DNA of 64,000 bases from positions 13,549,908-13,613,907 of the forward strand of contig CM075192.1 of the NCBI GenBank assembly GCA_037577475.1, read 5' to 3'. Each line of letters begins with the position of its first letter. Positions within the stretch are counted from its first letter, which is position 1. The notes beneath the pieces are model-generated. The model did no database searches and had not been told where the DNA came from. It saw nothing but the letters and a program-made list of their open reading frames with translations. Shown one piece after another: positions 52,870 to 62,300 of this stretch. Source of the DNA: Chaunax sp. Z400. Taxonomy: Eukaryota; Chordata; Actinopteri; Lophiiformes; Chaunacidae. The translations under genes and the position numbers were made by a program.

Positions 52870-52879
52870 AATAAGTTTG

Positions 52880-52885
52880 TTTATT
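52880..52885 (-). terminator. Putative SOCS poly(A) signal
   Basis: AATAAA on the minus strand (TTTATT on +), about 190 bases after the SOCS stop codon. It is the first canonical signal downstream that I noticed. A longer 3' UTR from another site is possible. Confidence 0.4.
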
Positions 52886-53077
52886 TGAGCAGAAAGAACT
52901 TTGAGTGTACAAGATCAGTGAGATTACATATTGTCTCATCATTGCAGTTTAGTACAATTATTAAGACACGTACAGCAGGAATAAAATAAATAAGTATGGT
53001 GCAGTGTTGGCCAGATACATCAAGAATCACTGTTAAATGCATTTAGTAGTTTCTTTTAGTCAAAATTTCTTTGTTCT

Positions 53078-54700
53078 TCATTCCCACCAGGTGTCCATTC
53101 GCCGTACACGTACTCTCTGCTTGTAGTGGTATTCTTTGAGGTGCTTTTTTAAAGTGTTTGGAATGGGAAGCATGTTAATGCCATCATAGGTAGTGCAGCT
53201 GCTTATGGTTGCTCTGCAGATGTGCTGCAGGGTGAAGGGCTGTGTGCGGTGAATGGGGTTAGAGAGCAGAGGCTCGAAGAACATGCAGGAGTTGGGGTCT
53301 TTGTAGTGTTCCAGCAGTCCTGTCACGGTGGGAGCATGGAAGACACTGGGGTCGTGCACGTCAAAGCTAAAGTTGTGGTTCCACTGTTCAATGCGTGCAT
53401 GTAGTGAGCGGCCATAGCGGCGGAAGCTAACTGAGAAGAGGTAGTCCTCCTGGGCAGAGTCACGCAAGAGGAAGGTGCCTTCGGGCTTTCCTTCCAGTAG
53501 CGTCTCTGCCTCGTAGCGGTCCATGACCCCCCAGTAACACGGGAGGTTGGTGATCTGCAGCAGGTCTGGAACCAAACAGTGAATGTAATCGATCTGAGTG
53601 TGAATGCGGTAGCCATCGTGAGATTTGTGATGCTCAGTCTGAGGAAATATGGCCCCCGAGGGCATGCTGGTGGCCGTAACCTCTGGGTCAACTAGAGGGT
53701 CTGAAATAGTATCACACGTGTGGACAGAGGCTGAGGCCACCACCTCATCCAGTGTGTCCAAACAGCTCTGTAGTAGGAGCTGGTGCTGCTGCTGCCTTTG
53801 GAGAAGAAGCTGCTGTTGCTGCTGAACAGAGGGTCTGTCACCCCCAGCTAACTCATTCATACCATGAGCCAGTTTGGGGCCATGCTTGTAGAGAGGGTTA
53901 ATTTGGGCCGTCACCTCAAATGTGTGGATCTCTGCATTGGGTGGCGGGTCAACACCTTGTTCAATGCTGATGCGCCTGCGCTCTCGCAACTTGTCATCTA
54001 CGTCCTCCACCACAGTTGCCATGGTTGAAGTAGGAGCACTGCACACTACTGCAGAATCAGGCATGGGAGACTGAGAAATGGGGGCTGTGTGTTGCTTAAT
54101 GAGATACCACTTCTGTGCCAGCTCTGATCCTACAGGGAAAGGGCAGTCATCCAACATCAGCTCACTGAGATGGATCTTGCGCCTTGACGAGGCACAGGAA
54201 GCTGATGATGAAAGAGCCTGAGGAGTTGGCGCTGGTGTCACTGCAGTATGTGTCTTTATTGGGAAACATTGCCCCATTGCATCTTGGATTTTTTGCCGAA
54301 GAGTGCGACTGCTGCTTGATGCTCTGCTTTCACTTTCACAAGGTGCGGATAACTCTGTAGCAGAGCTAATTGTTCCCAGTTCTGGTCTGGCTGTTGTCTG
54401 TTCTTGTTCTAGTAATGAGGGAGAGACTTCCAAACCCTGCAATCTCCAACTCTCCTTCAGAGATGAGGAAGATTGGTCCCTGGTCTCTAGGTCACTCAAC
54501 AGCTCACCATACTCAAAGCCATCACTGACAGGCCTCTCAGCTGCTGGTTCATGGGAGGCGAGGCCTTTTTTCTTCCCCTTTCTACCTTTACGCCCACTGC
54601 CTGCATCACGTCTCTCTTCTGACCGGCTCTGTCTCACCTTGGGACGGGCTCCTCTCTCACGATCTTTCCCTCGGTTGGCTGACTCCTTTGTTAATGACAT
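53078..54700 (-). CDS. socs4: Suppressor of cytokine signalling, SOCS4/5 class (SOCS4-position orthologue; may be called SOCS9 in fish)
   Basis: Intact 540-residue protein in one exon. SOCS proteins bind phosphotyrosine on cytokine or EGF-type receptors through an SH2 domain and recruit Elongin B/C-Cullin5 ubiquitin ligase through the SOCS box. Seen here: basic stretch GRKGRKGKKKG (about 36-46); conserved N-terminal SOCS4/5 region LRQKIQDAMGQCFPIK to RRKIHLSELMLDDCPFP and KQHTAPIS (about 134-209); RERRRISIEQGVDPPPNAEI (239-258); Gln-rich run (293-306); extended SH2 helix region IDYIHCLVPDLLQI (370-383); SH2 from PCYWGVMDRY (387) with phosphotyrosine-binding Arg413 in FLLRDS; SOCS box with BC-box L491/C495 and Cul5-box LPIP (511-514). 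The start is supported by an in-frame TAA two codons upstream. Human SOCS4 is about 440 residues and SOCS5 536. N-terminus and LPIP look SOCS4-like; residues 239-283 look SOCS5-like. Its place beside samd4a favours SOCS4. Confidence 0.93.
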   Translation of the reverse strand: MSLTKESANRGKDRERGARPKVRQSRSEERRDAGSGRKGRKGKKKGLASHEPAAERPVSDGFEYGELLSDLETRDQSSSSLKESWRLQGLEVSPSLLEQEQTTARPELGTISSATELSAPCESESRASSSSRTLRQKIQDAMGQCFPIKTHTAVTPAPTPQALSSSASCASSRRKIHLSELMLDDCPFPVGSELAQKWYLIKQHTAPISQSPMPDSAVVCSAPTSTMATVVEDVDDKLRERRRISIEQGVDPPPNAEIHTFEVTAQINPLYKHGPKLAHGMNELAGGDRPSVQQQQQLLLQRQQQHQLLLQSCLDTLDEVVASASVHTCDTISDPLVDPEVTATSMPSGAIFPQTEHHKSHDGYRIHTQIDYIHCLVPDLLQITNLPCYWGVMDRYEAETLLEGKPEGTFLLRDSAQEDYLFSVSFRRYGRSLHARIEQWNHNFSFDVHDPSVFHAPTVTGLLEHYKDPNSCMFFEPLLSNPIHRTQPFTLQHICRATISSCTTYDGINMLPIPNTLKKHLKEYHYKQRVRVRRMDTWWE

Positions 54701-54750
54701 GATGGATTATGGGGTGGATCAGCAGCAGCTGCGCCACTCCTGGGATTTGC

Positions 54751-54835
54751 TCAGGGACTTGTAAATGCAGCTGGTAGGGCGTTTCTTATTAACATCCTTT
54801 GCTTGAAGATGCCATTTTCATAGTCCGTGCATCAT
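54751..54835 (-). promoter_or_regulatory. Three short upstream ORFs in the SOCS 5' leader
   Basis: Between the probable splice acceptor (54858) and the main ATG (54700) there are three complete small ORFs: MMHGL (54835-54818), MKMASSSKGC (54821-54789, its ATG overlapping the previous stop) and MLIRNALPAAFTSP (54795-54751). All end before the main start, so they could lower translation or make it depend on re-initiation. That they lie in the mRNA is inferred from the acceptor; translation is not shown. Confidence 0.6.
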
Positions 54836-54857
54836 GGCCAAAGAGAGTTAAACCAAC

Positions 54858-56223
54858 CTGCAAAATAAGAGTTTTGCTTTAAGTCTGCATTTACTTTTGA
54901 GATATTGCTAGTGATACGTGCTCATTTGCTAGTTTATTTGATAGACCTATTTTAAACCCATGCAAACTGGCAATAGCTCTGCTAAAATTCTACCTCCATG
55001 AATGTCATAAGGATCAATTTTTGTTTACAGCTGCTTTTAGAGCTGCAACTACTGATTATTCACATTCTCATTAAATCAGCCAATTACTTTCTTGGGTCCA
55101 GTATATAATCAGAAGTGGCCATCACTATTTCCCAAAGCTCAAGTTGCTATCAATAATTTAAATGTATGCAATAAAAAAATCAGTGAGGATTGGGGGGGAG
55201 CAGTGACAATTTATTGTTGAAAAGCTGGATCCAGTAAAAAAAATTCATTTTGTGTAAATAAAATTTTTGCAGATTAACACTTAATGAATCATTTCAGCTC
55301 TAGTTGATTCAACTAAAAAATTTTGGCATTACAGAGTTGTTTCTGAGTCTGTGGATGAGAGTTCTTGCAAACGAACTCCGAGTTCAAGACATTTTAGTTA
55401 ACAACAGAAAGCAAACAACAGAGTTTTTGTTGTTTTTTGTTGGCTCTGTAGGTCTGAGAAAGCTGCCTCGTGCAATAAAGTTGTGCCGGCCTAAAAGTTA
55501 GCTTATCTTGGCTCTCAACAGAGTTGTTACTGGAGTCTATTCTTCCTACATTACTGTTCTACCATCCACCTCCTAATATTAGCCATGATGGTCTTTGCTC
55601 TGATTTCCTACGCCCCAAAGCATCTTCTGACTTAATGGGGGCGAGTTACATTAGATCCACTATTTTACCTAGTTACAGGATGCCGGGGCCAGTCACAAAC
55701 TCAAGGACCTACCACAAAGTAGTTAGGGGAACTTAGTTGGCAAATGGCGTTGGTCACAATTTAACAAATGTTGACACTTTCCTTTTAGATTAGTTTCTTC
55801 CTCAGTTGATGTCACCCTAACATCTCCTTCTTGTTTAGGAACAACAAAAAATAGTAAACGCTGTGTTGGGGATGCGACTCTGTCCTCTCTCTAATCAAAT
55901 AAATTATCTAAATAAATAAACTTTTTCACTCTAAAAGTTAGGCTAACGTTAGTTGGCGTTTAAGGGTTTGAAAGGTTACCAATTCTTCAGGCATATCAAC
56001 GAGTCAATAATTCGTCAAGACTGAGACATATGAAGCGGTAAGATTAAATCTGCCTCGCAAACTAAAATCGTTAGCAAGCGGCTGTTTGTGGTCGGTAGGC
56101 TAAGCTAGCAGGGCTTAGCTAGTTAGCCATCTGCTAATTTGTGTACTCTTCAATGTATGAGTATTTGTCTTTATGGCAACTTCTATCTAGCTCTCTCAAC
56201 TATAGGATGAAATGTGAACATAC
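54858..56223 (-). other. Probable SOCS 5' UTR intron
   Basis: A good acceptor (CTTATTTTGCAG, then GTTGGTT) ends at 54858 on the minus strand. A plausible donor (GATTTG, then GTATGTTCAC) starts at 56223. A single non-coding first exon followed by one coding exon is the usual layout of SOCS4 and SOCS5 genes. The intron itself holds no other gene or clear repeat. The donor choice is tentative. Confidence 0.5.
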
Positions 56224-56360
56224 CAAATCAGTTATCATCAAGTTTCTCGTCGAAAGAGCTTCTGGTTCTTCTTAGACAAACTAATAACTGTGACAAAAGG
56301 GCAGCTAGTTCCGACGTTTGACTAGCGTGCTATTTTGGCTAATGACCTGCTGAAAACATT
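56224..56360 (-). other. Probable SOCS non-coding first exon
   Basis: Inferred from the donor-like GTATGT at 56223-56218 and from the ETS-type promoter motif just upstream at 56365-56372. The transcription start cannot be fixed. Sequence around 56,080-56,150 contains repeated GCTAGC/TTAGCTAG words without obvious meaning. There is no CpG island. Confidence 0.35.
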
Positions 56361-56364
56361 CAAC

Positions 56365-56372
56365 CCGGAAGT
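56365..56372 (+). promoter_or_regulatory. ETS-family motif (CCGGAAGT) near the SOCS start
   Basis: Perfect CCGGAAGT, the core ETS/GABP site typical of vertebrate housekeeping promoters, placed just upstream of the inferred first exon. The role is inferred from position only. Confidence 0.4.
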
Positions 56373-56379
56373 ATAAAGA

Positions 56380-59349
56380 AATTGAAGATATTTCTTCAAC
56401 AATGTCGGGGCATTAAAGGACACCTGCAGCATAACAAACGAGAACAAACATAGCTGACAGTTGTTTGTTCGTATGCGAAATTCAGGACATATGGAAGAAA
56501 ACAGACACAAACATAAACCACAAGTTAAGTTGCAAAAGAACTGAGCCTCTTTATTTGGACTGTCAATTATCCGGCTGATGCTGTACTTCATGAAGACCAT
56601 TCACACATATGAGTGACAGTAAAAAAAGTATAGTGTCAGGATGGGATTTAAAATGTCCATAAAATATTAGAAAATGTCTGGGGAGTCATAATTAAATATA
56701 AATTGTACAAGACAAATACATGCAACATAGCCTACAGCTGGCTCTGTAAATTCAAGAATTAAGCCTGGCAGGGACATAAACATAATCCCAGAGCCACTTG
56801 GTAGAAGTCGCCATATGACACAGGCTCTGTACCTCCTAGTGGATGCTTGGTTTGTGAAAATGCGTAAGGCTGAACTTATGAAGTGCTTTTCCCAACTAAT
56901 TTCATGCATCACTGGAATGTAAACATGGAGTAAACATATTCCTTGGCCTGTTATTAGTGTTTAGTTTACTCATAATGACATAATTTGTGGCTCAGATAAG
57001 CATTGTCAGCCCTTGCTGCATCCCTATTATGCAGACACTTGAAGAAATCTGCTGCATTGTACCTCTGTCTATTCGCAGTCAAGTAGGCTGTCCAAAGCAA
57101 GAGACAATGAAAAGGATAATCTGAGCCGTTTGTAACATAACACAATTAATAAACAATATAGTCAATAGTTAAAAATAAGATAGCCAAGTTTTAGTTTTCC
57201 ACATGGTTAACTGACATAAGTCCTGTGGGCATGAAAGTGATGCTTTTAGAAAGTCAGATCTATTCAAGAGCCTGCTCTGAAGAAATCTATGACTATAATA
57301 TCACTCTAGACCATTGAGGAAGCTGGAGCTGTGCATTTCAGGCACCACATGAACAGTTTATCAGGACTTACCAGCTAACAGATCAACCACATGACCAGAA
57401 TAGCAGGAGTTACATGTCTCATACAGTTTAACACTTGTAAAAATCTACTGAGACTCATGAGGAGTCCATGAATTAGGGGGTAAAAGGCTTCTTTTTTTTT
57501 AAAGGTTCTACCCAGCCACCTCAAGTGCGAAAAGGCGTCAGTTCTTTAATGTGTCACATTGTGAGACAATGGAGTATTTGTGACATCGCATAGCATGAAT
57601 TGGGCATTATCCCAGAGATGTAAACAGTGACATGTAGTCGATATAAACATACAACATTGGTTGCAAGATTTCTTCTCTCAAGCTGTTGTTGACTCTGGGC
57701 ACCATCAACCATCATGTCCTCTATCTACAACAGTGCTGTATTAGTGCGGCAACACATGTGATTATAGAAAATAAGAATAGGTTATCAATATCAAGGGAGA
57801 GTAAAAAATACAATTGGAAAAGATATCTGTAAATAACCATCTTAACTAGACAGACCTCCCATGGCGCTGCTGAAATAAAAATGTGAATGGTTATCCCTGC
57901 CTTATAATGCAACCAAAAGTGATCCAAAAGTTAAGACCATATTACACATACATGCACCTCCGCTCTGCCACATTCAAAGACAGAGGTTGTATAAGACAGT
58001 TTTTTGATTCAACACTGATACCACATGGTAATGTTAGGGTTCTGAGACTGAAACACATCGAGACAGAAAATATTGACATCGTCAAGCACCTTGAAAAGTA
58101 TGATTCATCAAATCATCATGTTGGCCGTTTGAGGAAGCGTGCACTGCGAGGGTGAGGCACTGTGCTCCGGGAGCATTTATTACAAGACCAAGCTTAATAT
58201 TCCAGAGCCAAGGGGGCCAGAGGGCTGAGATGGGTTTAATTTTTCTCACTCAGCATTAGACTGTAAATTGAAAACAATCTAACCTCCTTGCTTTTATAAA
58301 TTCAATGTCAAACCAGCTCTCGCACAGTACCAACCTCAACAGCCCTTCTTCTCCCCTATGAGGATTCCTCGGCACAAAATGAGATTCATCATCATTTATG
58401 TAGTAGGGTATAAAATAATAGAGACAAATTGCAGCTGGCATAAATTCTTTGAACTGCTTTTCTTTTTAAAAATATTATACCATTGTGTTGCATTTCACCA
58501 CAAATATCCTTCTCAATTTAACAATCACACAAACCTTCTCTTTGGCTTTGTAGACATTTAGAGGAGGACAGTCACTTCTACTTAGATTATCTGTTCAGGG
58601 AAAAAACCACCATGACAACAGGTGCGCCTATGGTTGAATTACAAGCTTTTCCTCAATCCTTTTGCTCTTCTGTTTTCTGCCTTTGCCACAAAAACCATGT
58701 TCTCTAGAGAGGATAAAAAGAACCAAGGAAAGCCACCCAAGTTTCAACCAACACAAGCCCTCACTACAACTGGTTGTATAACAATTAGCGTGTGTATTGG
58801 TATCTGCATATCCAGGTCTGATTACAAGTGGAACCTTGGTGAATGTATCCTAGGGTCAATCGCAGTTTTGTGGCAAATATCAGACATCATTTCATAAAAG
58901 TGCCTTACGTCTGGCTGAGAATTCTCCGAATATACATATGACGTGGTGCAGGGGCTGTGACTGTCAGTGTGTTTTGTAAGGAAGTCTTCCTCCGAGGCAG
59001 GAAGAAAAGAACAGTAACTCATAGGGCAGAACCCCTTTAAGAGAGCACCAATTTGCTGTTTTTCTCTCAGACCATGGCAAACTGAGTCTCTCTGTCACAG
59101 TCCTGCAGGTGACATGGAGCAGTTTGCTTTTTTACTCTGTCCTGCAATATAATAATCATCTGTTTTTCCATTTTAATAAACTTAGTTGTATATAATAAAG
59201 TACAAAAATATTAGAGAACATATACACAGTTTTTTTGTCATTTTGTAGTGACTGCTTCGCCTGGTTTTCTTAAGCATACGTATATCTATGTGCTGGGTGA
59301 TGAGGAACTTAACAGGCCTTGACCAAAGTGTATTTTTCCTTTCTTCTTT
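56380..59349. other. Interval between socs and samd4a, including samd4a 3' UTR
   Basis: No coding exon recognised; in particular there is no trace of GCH1 or WDHD1, which lie between these genes in human. The right part must contain the samd4a 3' UTR on the minus strand. A minus-strand AATAAA at 58176-58181 would give a UTR of about 1.2 kb; an ATTAAA at about 59173-59178 would give a short one. The + strand open frames at 57883-58155 and 58622-58897 have no domain. Confidence 0.5.
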
Positions 59350-59378
59350 TTATATTGTTGATGTCCGGTCTGTTCCAT
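59350..59378 (-). CDS. samd4a: samd4a terminal coding segment and stop
   Basis: After acceptor CTCCTCCGCAG the frame reads DGTDRTSTI then TAA (stop at 59352-59350). This matches the conserved C-terminal end of SAMD4A. The remaining exon is 3' UTR. Confidence 0.92.
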
Positions 59379-62300
59379 CTGCGGAGGAGATTGGAAATAA
59401 ATGTTTTAAGACTTTAGCAATCATAAAATATACATACAGTCACATTCCATTCCTAGTTTCCTGTTGGAGAGTTCTAGAGTTCTACTCCTATTCCTCCTTT
59501 GCCAGGCAAAGATCAAGTTGCTCATGCCTTTTTTTTTAAATATGTCCAACAATGTTGACATTCATTGCATGTCTTTCATACAATTTTAAGGTAGGCCATT
59601 TAACTTAGCATGTGATATATTTCTACATCAGCAGCAGCATGAATATAGGAGAACAAACCTCTGCTGAATGAATGTTTATACAATATCCTCACAATTACTT
59701 TAGAAGTTCATTCTCCAAGCTACTAAGCCTTAAACTTGTGTGACAGACATGATCATTTGTCAAGCAAGTACAGCATACCATCACAAAGAGGTATGTCTCC
59801 ATATTTCGACAAATACAACCTGACTGCGACTTGATTAATGGTATTGTATAACTAATAAAACATTATAAAAGTCAACAGATTATCATCTGTGTTTGTAGTC
59901 TGTTTGCTGGTGGCCTGGACACTTACCCCCTAAGGCATGCTCTGTCATACTGAGGCACAGTGACTCCAGCGTGGGGTTGATCTCCAGGTCGGCACCTGGA
60001 ACTTGGCATTCTGAGAGAATGAGTAAAAACACAGTCAAGATTTTCATTCAAGTCATTTCAAGTCCATTTTACCACACTGTAAATCTACAAATTTATTAAA
60101 ATTAAATTTACAACTTTGATTTTTTTCTGTCTAAATGTCCAAAGAGGATTAATTTGTCAATTTTTAAAGAAAACAACAGATGACATGAGTATGCGTTATG
60201 TACAATAGAAGAGGGGAAAATATCCAGAATTTTGTCTTCTGAAGAATAACTGTAGTTATACTAATGGTTGGTCATAATTCTCTGGCCTGATTATAGTCCA
60301 AGAACCAGCTGATTGATTCTAAATGCATTGAGTAGTTCTGTTATTTACCGAACAAATACATGAAGAGTCAACATGTTGAATCCGCTGCTAACCCAACTGA
60401 AGCAAACATTGCTGACACAAAAACAAGCAACAGTTGTACATAGTTTTTCACTTAGTTAATTTACTACACAGTTTAACCTATTATTAGAAGCAATTAAATG
60501 TTAAGTGGCTGTTAAGTTATTATCCAGACTGTCTTTTGTCAATGCCTATTATGACCCATCAAACTGACAATTATACATACACAGTTTTACAATACAGTCT
60601 ATTGTTACAATGGACCTTAGGTTTGTTTATCTTCATTTTTAATAAGGAATGCACAATATGGATTTTTTTCAGCCCAAATTAATAACCAATAATTATCCAT
60701 TTCTCATTAAAATTACAAATAAAATAACCAAAACTCAGATTTTTGTATTCTAAAAAGAATTTCATGAGATTTGCTAATTTAAAACTTGTGGAACAAGCAA
60801 ATTCCAATTGTCTCCTCTGAAACTATAAAAAATGTCCACAACAGTGACGACATGTTTGACTCAGCTTTTATTTTGAAGGAGTAGAGCGGAAGTTAAGCGG
60901 CTGTGTTAGTACGTGTTCTGACTTGACGAAGAAATAAAGTGTTACACTACATCATTTGCGTATTTTATTAATTTATATTTTCCCAAGTATACGCGTGTAC
61001 CGAGGTAATGTGATATATGAACCTTATAGCAGTCAAATTAAAATTTACATTGTCAGTGACTTCTGCATCAGTAACTATCATTAAAAAAAAGCAGACACAC
61101 ATTACAGAGGATGAGCTGGGAATGAAAATTCTGTTGGTAACATTCATGTAGAACCAATCAATGTACAGCATATCTGTAAGACTTCATTATTACTCACTGT
61201 TTTCATCACATCAGAGACTTGCTGCACTGGTCACACATTTTCTTAAAATAAATGTGGCAGATCCAGTCAAACTCAAACCACAGTGCTACATAATTTTCAC
61301 AATTAAACATGATGCGATCTGATGTAAATGTCTGTCGCTAAGGTGAGGAACCAGATCGCCTCTGTGATTCTTTCCGTAGGTGTATAGCAGGAGTGACAAC
61401 TTACTGAGGCCTGACAACTTACTTCATACTTATTTACAAACCAAAGTGTGATCACAAGTGTTCTATCAGATGTATTCGAGATGTATTCCAAATATTTAGG
61501 TGAAAAGTGCAATTTCTCTCTGTCAGCTTACACTGTTAAACTCTGCTGGAATACTTCTGTTTTGTCTTTTAATAGAATAAAAAGAAAAAAATGAGTAGAG
61601 ATCATATAAATTAACCCCTTCCAGTATCTTGTCTCTTATCTCTGTGCATGTAAGTATATTTGACTCCTTGGTTTACCAAGATCTGTTACAGTGAATGGAA
61701 AATGAGACATAAGTCTGATATCTTGAAGATTTTACAAGAGAATCTGTGGTGAAGATTTATGATAGATTTACTAAAATGAAATATTTCTTGAAAGTCTACA
61801 TTAACAAAACATTTGTGTGTGCGCACTATTGAGTGTAAATTAAGTCAGAAAGGCAGCAAAACATTTAGTCTTTATGGGGATTAAATAAGTCAAAACAAAT
61901 AGCAAAGGGTGTTCTAATGGCTGAGTGGTTACACGTGTCCACAATATCCCTGGTTAAGTTACAGCTGAGGACCTGTGTTGCATTTCACACCCTTCTCTCT
62001 CCTATTGTTTCCTGTCTTGTTTATAAACTCTCCTCTCCAATGAAGTCAAAAATGCTAAAAATAATCCAAAAAAAAAACCCAAACACCTACATGACATAAT
62101 GTACATGGTGTACATGGTGTGTCGTGTGGGCTGGCCATGTCAGTTCTACTCACTGTTTACAGAGGAAAGTGCAATAAACAAAACATCAGCCTATAAGTGG
62201 CAGTCCTATGGTTGGAATATACCATTATTTCCACCCCACTGTAAGCTGTCGCTGTATTAAGCAAGATTTGAACAGCACTACATGAACAAGCTCAACAATT

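Noticed and set aside
53323..53691. 122-residue minus-strand frame overlapping the SOCS SH2 region
   Set aside because: It is another frame of the same strand inside the SOCS coding exon, with no recognisable domain.
54303..54764. 153-residue open frame on the + strand over the SOCS gene
   Set aside because: It lies antisense to the N-terminal half of an intact, conserved SOCS coding region and has no domain of its own. It is a shadow frame.
57883..58155. 90-residue open frame between socs and samd4a, considered as an exon of a missing neighbour such as WDHD1 or GCH1
   Set aside because: The residues do not resemble either protein and there is no splice context; it probably overlaps antisense samd4a 3' UTR.
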